From NCBI GenBank assembly GCA_004173475.1, contig SEBU01000001.1, positions 868,001 to 932,000 of the forward strand: a stretch of 64,000 nucleotides of DNA, written 5' to 3'. The notes beneath the pieces are model-generated. The model made no database searches and had not been told where the DNA came from. It saw only the letters and a program-made list of their open reading frames with translations. Of this stretch, positions 36,915-46,241 are shown in pieces; positions within the stretch are counted from its first letter, which is position 1; every line of letters starts with the position of its first letter. This DNA is from Gammaproteobacteria bacterium (GTDB lineage Bacteria; Pseudomonadota; Gammaproteobacteria; Pseudomonadales; Cellvibrionaceae). The translations under genes and the position numbers were made by a program.

Positions 36915-37595
36915 ATGTATACATTGCACATCGCAAATAAAAACTATTCATCCTGGTCGTTGCGCCCCTGGCTCGTCTTGGCTGCACTGGATATTCCCTT
37001 CACTGAAATTATTCATCCTTTTCCCGAAAATGGCGTGCGGGATTTGTATCGCGCCTTCTCTCCCAGCGGAAAAGTACCGTGTCTCCAGGATGGCCACACA
37101 GTGGTGTGGGACTCGCTCGCTATAGTTGAATATCTCGCTGAAAACCATGTGCAGGTTTGGCCTAGCAACAAACTTGCTAGAGCGTGGGCGCGCTGTGCTG
37201 CCGCCGAGATGCATTCCGGCTTCCAAACACTGCGCAACAATTGCGGAATGAGTTGCGGCATAAGAGTTCAATTGCATTCGATTTCTCCGGCACTGAAAAA
37301 AGATATAGACCGTGTTGATGAGCTTTGGAATGAAGGATTGCAAAAATTTGGCGGCCCATTTTTGGCGGGCGAAAAATTCAGTGCGGTTGATGCATTCTTT
37401 GCACCCGTCGTTTTTCGTGCACAAACTTATCAGCTTCCAGTAAGCCAAACCGGCAAAACTTACATGGAAACCCTATTAAGGCTACCCGCAATGCAAGCTT
37501 GGTATGAAGCTGCTCTAGCGGAAACATGGCGCGAACCCGCTCATGAAAAAGAAACTATTGAAGCGGGAAAACTTATTGCAGATTTAAGAGCCTAA
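36915..37595 (+). CDS. glutathione S-transferase family protein
   Basis: This 226-residue cytoplasmic protein has a thioredoxin-like N-terminal domain (about 1-80) with YSSWSLRPWLVLAALDIPF, whose Ser is the likely catalytic residue, and KVPCLQDGHTVVWDSLAIVEYL for glutathione binding. The helical C-terminal domain has GPFLAGEKFSAVDAFFAPVV. It resembles the YfcF/maleylacetoacetate-isomerase-like group, but the substrate is unknown. It follows purK by 68 bases, which suggests a separate unit rather than a functional link. Confidence 0.9.
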   Translation: MYTLHIANKNYSSWSLRPWLVLAALDIPFTEIIHPFPENGVRDLYRAFSPSGKVPCLQDGHTVVWDSLAIVEYLAENHVQVWPSNKLARAWARCAAAEMHSGFQTLRNNCGMSCGIRVQLHSISPALKKDIDRVDELWNEGLQKFGGPFLAGEKFSAVDAFFAPVVFRAQTYQLPVSQTGKTYMETLLRLPAMQAWYEAALAETWREPAHEKETIEAGKLIADLRA

Positions 37596-37715
37596 ATTCC
37601 TGACAATCACATTACCGATTGAAATGTAAAATTTAGCCTCAAACATGTCGGTTAAGAATGAATATTTCAGCGTATCAATACTGCTCAATCAAATAACACC
37701 ACTGGAGTTGTCTCT

Positions 37716-38114
37716 GTGTCCTATGAAGTAACCATAACACCTATGGGGAAATATTTGTACGTACTCGCAACCGGAGAATCTTCGGTTGAAAATGCGAGCA
37801 AACTTTGGAAGGACATTTCAGCTGCCTCCAAGGAGCACAATTGTTTTAACATTTTGGGTGAGCAAAAAATTTCTAATTACATGTCAGTGACAGAAGCCTG
37901 GAGTCACCATAAGATATTTGCTGAAGAGGGAATTACAGGTAAATACCTTATCGCATGGGTCGATCACAACCCGAAAACTTACGAACAAACCAAGTTTGTT
38001 CGTACTGTGCTTGCGAACAGAGACATGGCCTACGGCAAATTATTTTCAGATGTAGAAAAGGCTAGATCTTGGCTATTGAAGAAGATCGAACAAAAAGAAA
38101 AAAAATCTTTGTAG
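37716..38114 (+). CDS. STAS/SEC14-like (SpoIIAA-like) small protein
   Basis: This 132-residue cytoplasmic protein starts at GTG with a TGGAG site nine bases upstream. The strand-helix pattern and the segments YVLATGESSVENASKLWKDI and KYLIAWVDHNPKTYEQTKFV resemble the STAS/SpoIIAA-like family of small single-domain proteins often found alone in gammaproteobacteria. No partner kinase or phosphatase is nearby and the function is unknown. Confidence 0.6.
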   Translation: MSYEVTITPMGKYLYVLATGESSVENASKLWKDISAASKEHNCFNILGEQKISNYMSVTEAWSHHKIFAEEGITGKYLIAWVDHNPKTYEQTKFVRTVLANRDMAYGKLFSDVEKARSWLLKKIEQKEKKSL

Positions 38115-38197
38115 ATCGCTGCATAGATTTTTTGAATTTCAGGGCTCTTTTAAAAGATCTTCTCTTACCGAAACGCTTATTGCATAAATGTGGCATG

Positions 38198-39919
38198 CTA
38201 CAAAATCCACACTTCCACGCGCCGGTTAATGTTTTTACCCTCCTCTGTATCACTCGCTGCCAAAGGCGCAGCATCGCCCAATCCTTTGACAACTAGCGGA
38301 TAAATGCCACGCTGAATTAACTGCTGTTCTACCACCTTCGCACGGCGGCCAGACAATTCCTGACTCTTCATTGGATCACCTTCGTTATCAGAAAAGCCAA
38401 ATAGCTGTACTCGTTTTGGAGCGTTGACTTCAACGTAGCGCGCTACACGGTCCAAATCATTAAGGGATTTTGTGTCCAGCTCATCACTTCCACTTTTAAA
38501 ACGAAAGTTAATCGATAAGCGTTCTGAACGCGCGGTTAAGCCACGCATTTCTGCCGGATAAAATTCATTATCGAAGGGTTTACCTAACTTAATATTCTGC
38601 GAAACAAAACCTACGTCTTCAACGATAGACTGGCCGCGATCTGAAATAACAAAACGTACAAATTCCTGCGCTTCAATATTGGGGTTAAGCTGCGGAGTAT
38701 AAAAAAACAAACGACGGGACAAGGGATAATCTTCAGTACCCACCGTAAAATGCGTTGGCACAATAGCTTTATTATGGTCAGAAGTTGAGATGGCCAAAAG
38801 TTTTGCATGCCGCACATAGGGTAAGCCGATAAAACCTATAGCACCGGCCTCACGTGCGACCGCATCAGATAATTCCGTACTGGATTCTATGCGTGTAGCG
38901 GAGTCGGACAATTTCGCTTTGTGAGATTCAAGCACCAGGGTTTTAAAAGAATCCCAAGTTCCCGATTTCTCGTCGCGAGCGTAAATTTTTATCGGAATGT
39001 CCTTACCACCCAGCTGCGACCAGTTGACGATTCCACCCGAAAAAATTCCGACCAGTTGTTCAATTGACAAGCTTGAAATAGTATTTCCGGGGGAAATTAT
39101 AATGGCCAGCCCATCCAACCCAAGTACATGTTCATTTCCGGGTACCGATAGATCCCCTACTTTTGCCAAAAGATCTTCGCGCTCCTTATCTTTAATTCGG
39201 CGCGATGACATACCCATATCGGTTTCATTTTTTAATAGATCGCTAAATGCTGTGCCCGAACCATGAGCCTGCAATTCAATGTATTCAATACGGCCATTAA
39301 TTTCGCCTGAAATTATTTTTTCGTTGGGCGATAGCTGGCTGACTTCAGTGCGCACATTACTTGCACCCTGGCTCATTAAATAAGCTTCTATTAAACGTGG
39401 CGCCAATTTTTCTCCAATAGTATTGGAACCGTGCAAACGAAAAAGCGGTTTATCGCTTTTCACAAGCGAATCGGAATGGGTAGTGCTCTTTAATTTTAAA
39501 CGAGATTCAACACTAAGGTTTTGAACTGCTTTAACCACAAACACCTCTCCGGCATCCATAGGCAAGAACGAGCGCAGCAAATACCCACTTACAAAGAAAA
39601 TTAGCGTGAATGCTGCAGCGGTAAAAAGGTGGATGCGAAAGCTGCCGGATTTCTTACGAGACTTTTGCACATCCGCTTCGTTTGCAGACTGGAAAATTGC
39701 CGCTTCCATATTGCGAATTTCCCACACCAAGGAGACGAGCTCATCATTATCGGTTGTGAGTGCTTTCTCGAGCAGATCTGCACGATAAGCTTCATCTTTA
39801 AGAACCATGTTTAAGGGTATATGCATTTTCAAATGCGTTTCACATAGGCGTTTCAAATTCCATACTTTATCGACCAGCGCTACGTTGTAATGCAAATGTT
39901 TATGAGCTTTTGGAGACAT
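38198..39919 (-). CDS. PstS-like substrate-binding domain fused to OmpA domain
   Basis: This is a 573-residue envelope protein. A cytoplasmic N-terminal segment (about 1-100) precedes a single transmembrane helix (AAAFTLIFFVSGYLL, about 108-125). A PBP-like domain (about 160-440) follows, with the phosphate-binding-like phrases RLHGSNTIGEKLAP, HGSGTAFSDLL and DEKSGTWDSFK. A C-terminal OmpA-like domain (about 450-573) has INFRFKSGSDELD and SDNEGDPMKSQELSGRRA, which should bind peptidoglycan. The family pairs ligand sensing with wall anchoring, and its role is unclear. I use the ATG at 39919; the longer frame adds 46 residues without a signal or motif. The neighbouring lipoprotein gene is on the same strand. 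Confidence 0.82.
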   Translation of the reverse strand: MSPKAHKHLHYNVALVDKVWNLKRLCETHLKMHIPLNMVLKDEAYRADLLEKALTTDNDELVSLVWEIRNMEAAIFQSANEADVQKSRKKSGSFRIHLFTAAAFTLIFFVSGYLLRSFLPMDAGEVFVVKAVQNLSVESRLKLKSTTHSDSLVKSDKPLFRLHGSNTIGEKLAPRLIEAYLMSQGASNVRTEVSQLSPNEKIISGEINGRIEYIELQAHGSGTAFSDLLKNETDMGMSSRRIKDKEREDLLAKVGDLSVPGNEHVLGLDGLAIIISPGNTISSLSIEQLVGIFSGGIVNWSQLGGKDIPIKIYARDEKSGTWDSFKTLVLESHKAKLSDSATRIESSTELSDAVAREAGAIGFIGLPYVRHAKLLAISTSDHNKAIVPTHFTVGTEDYPLSRRLFFYTPQLNPNIEAQEFVRFVISDRGQSIVEDVGFVSQNIKLGKPFDNEFYPAEMRGLTARSERLSINFRFKSGSDELDTKSLNDLDRVARYVEVNAPKRVQLFGFSDNEGDPMKSQELSGRRAKVVEQQLIQRGIYPLVVKGLGDAAPLAASDTEEGKNINRRVEVWIL

Positions 39920-40127
39920 AAGTTTCTCTATCGCAATAGGCAAAAAATGCTGGCGCACTATAGGTAGATAAAATGACAAACTTATGACAAAAAAATGATT
40001 ATTTTTAGCAGGATTTAATGGAGGAAAGATTCCGCATCCTTGCGGAGAGGTGCTCATCTACAATACTGATAGAGGTTACTGCGGAACTATTAACGCATAA
40101 TAAAATGACAGGCTCGTGACACACGGC

Positions 40128-41267
40128 TTAATTTAGGCTTAATTTTTTAATTTTATTTTTCATTTGTTCAACTTTGGTATCACGACCTTGTTTTTCATAG
40201 ATGTCCAACGCCAATTGATAAAATCGTACGTCATCTTTTTCCCGCGCGATTGCTCTTAAAATATATTGTAACGCTGCATCATAATCAGCCTGTTCATACG
40301 CAGAGAGTGCGACACTGTATTGAAAAAATGGATTGGATTCGCGATAACGTTGCGCGAGGCGATAATATTTTTGCGCTTTTTCTTTATCGCCTGTCTGGTT
40401 GTACAAATATGCGAGATTATTTCTTACTGTAAGATCTTCGGAGTTCAATTCCAAGGCGTGCATATAGGCAATCTCTGCTTCATGCCACAACTTTTTTCGT
40501 CCATAGAGCGCACCTAAATTTCCCCACACGTAAGACTGCTGATCGTTCAACATAATCGACTTGCGTAAACTTAAAAAACTATTTGTCAAATCCCCCTGTT
40601 CTAAATATTCCATCGCCCTATTGCTGTGAAATTGCGCCTCGGCTTCAATATCGCTAATTTGATATTGATTGTAATTGGATTTATACCGATCCATTTCCAG
40701 ATCAATCACGACCTCATCTCGTTTTACCATAGCCGAGTTCGGCATCAATATAGGCACCTTGACATTCACGTGACGCAAAAAAACCATATCCTTTTTCTTG
40801 CGTAAATCCCACGTGGGTGGAATCTGCACTTCGTTTACATACGCTTTGATACCTACAGAGCGGGCGAGCGCTACGTAGAGCAAGGTAAAGCTCAGACAAT
40901 TTGCACGGCGTTGTTCATAGGTGACAGTAGGTACCTCAGTAATGTAAGCGCTATAGACTATGCCGCGCCCGCCAGCATGTGTCGATAAAAGCGCAACATG
41001 CAGGTCTTTAACTTTGTCAAAGTAGTTATCGCTGCGACGAACGACCTGTCTGGCAAAAGCCTCCATTTCTGGTGTCACCGCAAATAAATCAACATTTGGT
41101 AATTCTGCATCCGTAACGTCGTGACCCAGTATCGCCCGGCCAGACAGGATGTCAGCAACCTCAGATGCGTAGGGCTTGTGTTCCTTTGGCTGCGTACTCG
41201 CACATCCTGCGAGAACCAAAAGACATAGCCCTAACGAGAGTATTCGTTTGAAGCTCACACCTATCAT
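40128..41267 (-). CDS. lipoprotein with transglutaminase-like and TPR domains
   Basis: This 379-residue protein has a lipobox (LLVLAGCAST, Cys near 22) and so is membrane-anchored outside the cytoplasm. A transglutaminase-like cysteine-protease-fold domain (about 60-195) shows Cys in RRANCLSFTLLYVALARSVG, His in FLRHVNVKV and Asp in VVIDLEM, a plausible catalytic triad. TPR repeats fill about 215-375 (EAQFHSNRAMEYLEQGD, VWGNLGALYGRKKLWHEAE and others). The substrate is unknown. It lies just upstream of the PstS-OmpA fusion gene and may be co-transcribed with it. Confidence 0.83.
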   Translation of the reverse strand: MIGVSFKRILSLGLCLLVLAGCASTQPKEHKPYASEVADILSGRAILGHDVTDAELPNVDLFAVTPEMEAFARQVVRRSDNYFDKVKDLHVALLSTHAGGRGIVYSAYITEVPTVTYEQRRANCLSFTLLYVALARSVGIKAYVNEVQIPPTWDLRKKKDMVFLRHVNVKVPILMPNSAMVKRDEVVIDLEMDRYKSNYNQYQISDIEAEAQFHSNRAMEYLEQGDLTNSFLSLRKSIMLNDQQSYVWGNLGALYGRKKLWHEAEIAYMHALELNSEDLTVRNNLAYLYNQTGDKEKAQKYYRLAQRYRESNPFFQYSVALSAYEQADYDAALQYILRAIAREKDDVRFYQLALDIYEKQGRDTKVEQMKNKIKKLSLN

Positions 41268-41705
41268 TATTATTTCCGTTTTTGCCTAATCAAACCAACT
41301 CGACATATTTATAAGACACTCGGGTTAAACCTCACCCAATTAGCGACATCATCTGAATATCGCTCCCGTCTGGGTGCAAAGCCCATCATTAATAAAACAA
41401 TAGCTGATGTGCACTAGAGGCGAACATATTTTTGCAAGCTTTTCGATATCTTTAGGGATTTTTCCAAATTTACCACCAAAACCTCACATAAAAACCACCC
41501 GATGAGCTGCTCAAATAATCCAGATGAGGATTACTTAATCCTTTGAATTGAAAGAATAAACACTTGTGGATTACTAACTCGGCAAGCTGCAATGAAAAGA
41601 TAGGTTGTACGAAATGCTTCAATAAAATGCACGGATTTTTTTTGAGGCATTGAAGACGCACATATTTTCCATTTTAAATGAAGCCAAAAAAGCCATTTGC
41701 CATCG

Positions 41706-41732
41706 GCGCCTGAATCATTAATGTGCAGGCGC
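41706..41732. promoter_or_regulatory. spaced dyad GCGCCTG-N13-CAGGCGC
   Basis: This perfect 7-bp inverted repeat with a 13-base spacer lies about 180 bases before the nitrate-type transporter genes. It could be an operator or a weak hairpin. No U-run follows. Confidence 0.35.
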
Positions 41733-41788
41733 GAAAATTCAGTATTTTTTGCGACCCAAAAATGATCAAACCGAAATTTTAAAAGTGC

Positions 41789-41805
41789 TTGGCATAGAGT
41801 TTGAA
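41789..41805 (+). promoter_or_regulatory. weak sigma-54-like promoter candidate
   Basis: TTGGCAT and TTGAA are spaced so that GG is ten bases before GA where GC is expected. The -24 element is good and the -12 element is imperfect. Nitrogen-regulated sigma-54 control would suit a nitrate transporter, but this is tentative. Confidence 0.28.
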
Positions 41806-41908
41806 TAGGTCATATCGAAAGAAAAAGCTTTACGCATTTGAGAAATGCAAAAAGAATTTAAAAATATGACTAAACGCGTTTGTTCGAGCAAATACCAGGA
41901 GCAACATT

Positions 41909-43336
41909 ATGGGTGTTAGATTTTACAAAAATTCCGCACAATATTTTTCGAAAAAAATAAGTGCAATTAGCAAGTTACTTAGAGGAACTGTTAGCGCAAC
42001 GACTAGCCTTGCATTTGTCAGTGTCGTTTTGGCAAATCCTGCGAGCGCCGCTACGGGCAAGCCAGAAAAAGAAAATTTAAAATTTGGTTTTATAAAATTG
42101 ACTGACATGGCTCCGCTCGCTGTTGCCCTGGAAAATGGTTACTTTGAAGATGAAGGTTTGAATGTAGAACTTGAAGCGCAAGCAAACTGGAAGGTTGTGC
42201 TAGACCGTGTCATTACCGGTCAACTAGACGGCTCACATATGTTGATGGGACAACCGGTTGGTGCCGCTGCAGGTTTCGGTACGAGTGGTGAATTAGTTTA
42301 TGCCTACGCACTTACACAAAATACTTACGCGTGCACTGTCGGAAACGATATTTGGAACATGATTAAAAAATCTGTTCCTAAAGGAGCGGATGGAAAACCT
42401 CTTCATCCTATTAGTGCAGAGGTTTTAAAACCCGTTATTCAAAATTACAAAAATCAGGGCAAGCCATTCAATATGGGAATGGTATTTCCTGTGTCCACTC
42501 ACAATATGGGCCTGCGTTATTGGTTAGCAGCCGGTGGAATTAACCCCGGTTTTTATGCACCGCAAAAAGGTGATACCAGCGGTCAGATTGGATCAGATGC
42601 AATGTTGTCTGTAGTTCCGCCACCGCAAATGCCAGCAACACTTGAAGCCGGCACTATCAATGGTTATTGCGTAGGCGAACCTTGGAATCAGCAAGCCGTG
42701 TTTCGCGGAATTGGTGTGCCTATTCTCACTGTACACAATCAGATTGCCGATAAAATTTTTGGTGTTACCAAAACCTGGGCGGAAAAAAATCCAAACACGC
42801 ATATTCATGTGGTTAAAGCTTTGATTCGCGCCGGTAAATGGCTCGATGAAAAAGACAATGCAAACCGCCCAGCTGCTGCGAAAATTATTTCGAACCCAAA
42901 TTATGTAGGCGCGGACTATAAAGTTATTGCTAACTCCATGACCGGCGTATTCGAATACGAGCGCGGCGATGTTCGTAAAGAACCTGACTTCAACGTGTTC
43001 TTCCGCTACAACGCTTCTTACCCTTTCTACTCCGATGCAGTGTGGTATCTGTCGCAAATGCGTCGCTGGGGACAAATACCTGAAGCCAAGCCGGACAACT
43101 GGTATGCCGACCTTGCGAAAAAAATCGCCATGCCTGAGGTTTATCAACAAGCGGCTAAAGATTTAATCGCCGAAGGAAAAATGACTGCGGCTGATTTCCA
43201 GGATTTCAGTAAAACCGATGGATACCGCTCACCGGAAGCAACCGAGTGGATTGACGGTATTAAATTCGACGGACATAAGCCTAACGATTATTTGAAGCAA
43301 TTTAAAATTGGTTTAAAGGGCGAAGAAAAACTTTAA
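41909..43336 (+). CDS. nitrate-type ABC transporter substrate-binding protein (NrtA/CmpA family)
   Basis: This 475-residue periplasmic binding protein has a long signal region ending near ASA at about 48. The CmpA/NrtA-like body contains IKLTDMAPLAVALENGYFEDEGLNVEL, MLMGQPVGAAAGFG and INGYCVGEPWNQQAV, the last being typical of nitrate/bicarbonate binders. Nitrate, nitrite or cyanate are the likely ligands. It is the first gene of a three-gene ABC operon (binding protein, permease, ATPase), with an AGGAG site before the ATG. No reductase genes are adjacent. Confidence 0.9.
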   Translation: MGVRFYKNSAQYFSKKISAISKLLRGTVSATTSLAFVSVVLANPASAATGKPEKENLKFGFIKLTDMAPLAVALENGYFEDEGLNVELEAQANWKVVLDRVITGQLDGSHMLMGQPVGAAAGFGTSGELVYAYALTQNTYACTVGNDIWNMIKKSVPKGADGKPLHPISAEVLKPVIQNYKNQGKPFNMGMVFPVSTHNMGLRYWLAAGGINPGFYAPQKGDTSGQIGSDAMLSVVPPPQMPATLEAGTINGYCVGEPWNQQAVFRGIGVPILTVHNQIADKIFGVTKTWAEKNPNTHIHVVKALIRAGKWLDEKDNANRPAAAKIISNPNYVGADYKVIANSMTGVFEYERGDVRKEPDFNVFFRYNASYPFYSDAVWYLSQMRRWGQIPEAKPDNWYADLAKKIAMPEVYQQAAKDLIAEGKMTAADFQDFSKTDGYRSPEATEWIDGIKFDGHKPNDYLKQFKIGLKGEEKL

Positions 43337-43425
43337 TTAATATTTTAGCAACTCATCAAGCATCTTTAGGAAATAAAACCCTGAAGGCGCTTGATAAAAA
43401 GCCCGAACAAGCTGGAGGCAACGAA

Positions 43426-44442
43426 ATGAGTGAGACCACTGGTGTATTAAACGTACCGGTTAAAGCAGCATCAAAATTTCCGGAACAAATGAGTAGTAAA
43501 ATTTCACCCTCGAAAATCCGAAATATCGTGCTGGGGACTTTTCTTCCGGCGGTTGGTTTAGTTGTTTTTCTGATCTTCTGGCAAGTCGGCGCACAAAATA
43601 TTAAAACTTCATTAGGAACTTTTCCTGGGCCCAAAGAAGTGCTAGCGCAATGGAGTAACCTCGTCGCCGAACAAAAAGAAGAGTATGCGCGCGAAGCTGC
43701 ATTTTATGAACGGCAGGAAAAACGTAACGCTGAAGCGTTAAAAACTGATCCAAATGCGGACGTAAAAAAGCGCGAATATAACGGCCGTCCTACTTTTTTT
43801 GACAAGATCAAAACCAGTTTATTGACTGTATTGAGCGGATTCATCCTCTCTACGCTCATTGCAATACCGGCGGGTATTATGATTGGTTTAAGCCAGCCTC
43901 TGTATATGGCTTTTAATCCTGTCATTCAAATTTTTAAACCTGTCTCGCCCCTGGCGTGGCTCCCGCTTATTACCTTGGTAGTGAGCTCAGTTTATACCAG
44001 TGAAGATCCGGCATTCTCCAAGTCATTTATTATTTCCGTGCTCACAGTAACGCTCTGCTCCATGTGGCCAACAATGATTAATACCGCTGTCGGTGTGGCG
44101 GGTGTTAGCAAAGACCTTATAAATGTAAGCCGCGTCTTACGCCTTGGTTGGTTTACACATGTCAGAAAAATCGTATTGCCATCGTCAATTCCCATGATGT
44201 TTACTGGGTTGCGTTTATCTCTCGGTATCGCATGGATGGTATTGATTGCTGCAGAAATGCTCGCGCAAAATCCTGGGCTTGGGAAATTTGTGTGGGATGA
44301 ATTTCAAAATGGTTCATCTGATTCGCTCGGACGAATTTGTGTTGCGGTATTAACCATCGGCTTCATAGGCTTCGGACTTGATCGCACACTACTTGCTATA
44401 CAAAGTTACGTTAATTGGGACAAGTCTGCCGTTGTTAGATAA
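43426..44442 (+). CDS. nitrate-type ABC transporter permease (NrtB family)
   Basis: This 338-residue inner-membrane permease has a first helix at about 32-50 (TFLPAVGLVVFLIFWQVG) followed by a charged cytoplasmic or periplasmic insert (about 75-125, rich in Glu/Lys/Arg). The binding-protein-dependent transport core (about 135-330) has the EAA-like loop GVAGVSKDLINVSRVLRLGWF, which contacts the ATPase. It sits 89 bases after the binding protein and 56 before the ATPase. The insert is long for this family but I think it is native to this group. Confidence 0.9.
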   Translation: MSETTGVLNVPVKAASKFPEQMSSKISPSKIRNIVLGTFLPAVGLVVFLIFWQVGAQNIKTSLGTFPGPKEVLAQWSNLVAEQKEEYAREAAFYERQEKRNAEALKTDPNADVKKREYNGRPTFFDKIKTSLLTVLSGFILSTLIAIPAGIMIGLSQPLYMAFNPVIQIFKPVSPLAWLPLITLVVSSVYTSEDPAFSKSFIISVLTVTLCSMWPTMINTAVGVAGVSKDLINVSRVLRLGWFTHVRKIVLPSSIPMMFTGLRLSLGIAWMVLIAAEMLAQNPGLGKFVWDEFQNGSSDSLGRICVAVLTIGFIGFGLDRTLLAIQSYVNWDKSAVVR

Positions 44443-44498
44443 AACGAATTACAGACTCACAAAATATCGCACGCTAGCAACAAGCAGGAAATTACATC

Positions 44499-45347
44499 AT
44501 GAGCGAATTACATTTAGAAATTTCTAAAGTAGGTATAGATTTTCCTACACCTAAAGGCCCCTTCTGTGCACTGCAGGATGTGAATCTAAAAATTAATAAA
44601 GGCGAATTTGTTTCTCTGATTGGCCACTCGGGTTGCGGTAAATCAACTGTACTAAATATAGTTGCGGGGCTTTACCAGGCAACGACCGGCGGTGTCATGC
44701 TGAATGGCCGCGAAGTTAACGAGCCTGGCCCCGAACGTGCGGTTGTATTTCAAAACCATTCACTATTGCCGTGGCTCACCGCTTACCAAAATGTTGAGCT
44801 GGGTGTAAAACGTGTTTTCAAAGGTACCAAAACAAAAGCGCAGATGCGTGAATGGATTGAATACAATCTTGAATTAGTACACATGACCCACGCAATGCAC
44901 AAACGACCCGACGAAATTTCGGGCGGTATGAAACAACGTGTAGGAATAGCGCGAGCGCTTGCGATGGAACCGCAAGTGTTATTGATGGATGAACCTTTCG
45001 GTGCGTTGGATGCACTGACACGCGCGCATTTGCAAGATTCGCTAATGGAGATTCAAACTACTCTGGGCAATACGGTTATCATGATCACTCATGATGTCGA
45101 CGAAGCTGTGTTACTTTCTGACAGGATTGTAATGATGACCAATGGCCCGGCAGCAACCGTCGGTGAAATACTAGACGTTAAACTTGCACGACCAAGAAAT
45201 CGTCTTGAGCTGGCAGATGATCCTGAATACAACGGTTATAGAACTGCAGTGTTGCGTTTCCTTTACGAGAAACAAAAAAAAATTGAACCCATAGCCGCAA
45301 AGCGAGCTGAGAAATCACTGGAAAAAACTAACAAGCAAGTTGCGTGA
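44499..45347 (+). CDS. nitrate-type ABC transporter ATP-binding protein (NrtD family)
   Basis: This 282-residue ABC ATPase has Walker A GHSGCGKST, the Q-loop VVFQNHSLLPW, signature EISGGMKQR, Walker B VLLMDEPFGALD and the switch His in MITHDVDEAV. It powers the preceding permease. It lacks the extra NrtA-like domain found in NrtC-type ATPases. It is the last gene of the operon, closed by a terminator. Confidence 0.93.
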   Translation: MSELHLEISKVGIDFPTPKGPFCALQDVNLKINKGEFVSLIGHSGCGKSTVLNIVAGLYQATTGGVMLNGREVNEPGPERAVVFQNHSLLPWLTAYQNVELGVKRVFKGTKTKAQMREWIEYNLELVHMTHAMHKRPDEISGGMKQRVGIARALAMEPQVLLMDEPFGALDALTRAHLQDSLMEIQTTLGNTVIMITHDVDEAVLLSDRIVMMTNGPAATVGEILDVKLARPRNRLELADDPEYNGYRTAVLRFLYEKQKKIEPIAAKRAEKSLEKTNKQVA

Positions 45348-45357
45348 TCGCATAATC

Positions 45358-45402
45358 AAAAGCCCCTGGCCTCCTAAATTATTAAGGGGACAGGGGCTTT
45401 TT
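45358..45402 (+). terminator. intrinsic terminator of the nitrate-type operon
   Basis: AAAGCCCCTG and CAGGGGCTTT pair around about 22 bases and are followed by a T-run, ten bases after the ATPase stop. Confidence 0.85.
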
Positions 45403-45499
45403 GTACGAATAGAAATTACATATTTTTCACGATCTCGTAGTAATCTACTCAATGAGTTGTGGTTTTATTAAATTGAAAATGGCTTAGATATCCACATAA

Positions 45500-46072
45500 C
45501 TATTTATCTTGCGCTTTTTCTATTTTGTAAAATACGTATTGTAAAAGCTTGCCGTTAATAATTTTTTCGGCTCTATGTGATTCCGTAGCGCCAATTTTTT
45601 TCATAGCCATTTGGGACCGAATATTACTCGCCCCTACATGAAACCAAACCGTTTTTACACGGGAAAACGCGTGTTCAAGCATTAAGGATTTTAGCTCGCG
45701 GTTAATATTACGTCCCCAGCACTCTCTTGTGAGAAATGTAAACCCAATACAAATCTCCGATTTACTTTCGTCATATTCGTAATATCTGGAACTCCCAATC
45801 ACCTTTCCAGACGATTTTTCTACTACCACCAATGCTCCTTTTGACTCAAGGGCAAGCTCGAACCAGCGACAAAACTCTTCTTTTTGATAACGTAATGGGC
45901 TCGGGTGGCCGGCCCAAATCAGCGGATCTGATGCGGCTTGATAGAGCTCATCAAAATGCGCTGGCACTAAAGGTGTTACAAAAATAGATGGCCCATCTAA
46001 TACGGGCTGCAAAAAATCAACCGGCGAGAGGTAAGGGGACAAACGGCTCGGCTCAATAAACGAAGTCGGCAT
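45500..46072 (-). CDS. GNAT family N-acetyltransferase
   Basis: This protein of about 190 residues has a RimJ/RimL-like GNAT fold: GSSRYYEYDESKSEICIGFTFL, then the acetyl-CoA segment RECWGRNINRELKSLML and HVGASNIRSQMAMKKIGA. The substrate is unknown. I use the ATG at 46072: the longer frame runs through a minus-strand terminator hairpin at 46093-46119 and adds 43 residues with no GNAT features. It resembles stand-alone acetyltransferases that modify small molecules or ribosomal proteins. Confidence 0.85.
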   Translation of the reverse strand: MPTSFIEPSRLSPYLSPVDFLQPVLDGPSIFVTPLVPAHFDELYQAASDPLIWAGHPSPLRYQKEEFCRWFELALESKGALVVVEKSSGKVIGSSRYYEYDESKSEICIGFTFLTRECWGRNINRELKSLMLEHAFSRVKTVWFHVGASNIRSQMAMKKIGATESHRAEKIINGKLLQYVFYKIEKAQDK

Positions 46073-46085
46073 CAAAAAATTCCAC

Positions 46086-46119
46086 GTAAAAAAAACCTGT
46101 GACGAATTGCCACAGGTTT
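46086..46119 (-). terminator. intrinsic terminator of the diguanylate cyclase gene
   Basis: On the minus strand AAACCTGTG and CACAGGTTT form a 9-bp stem followed by a run of eight T. It ends transcription of the large sensor gene and lies just before the GNAT start. Confidence 0.8.
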
Positions 46120-46241
46120 GAAATATTACTGGAAAATTTAACAAATGAGTAACGAGAAAAGATAAATCATTAGCTTCCGAAAATGACCCGGGTTGTACCA
46201 ATGCCTGATTTACTTTTGCGCGACGATTGAGTTATGTTTTT

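Larger units (their letters stand above)
41268..41908. other. 640-base regulatory gap before the nitrate-type ABC genes
   Basis: I see no supported gene here; a short minus-strand frame at 41470-41661 looks accidental. The gap holds half-site-like sequences GGGTGCA (near 41375) and TGCACTA (near 41408), a spaced dyad and a weak sigma-54-like motif, listed separately. Confidence 0.45.

Noticed and set aside
41470-41661. 63-codon minus-strand frame in the gap before the nitrate-type genes
   Set aside because: It has no ribosome-binding site and an unusual composition; it looks accidental.
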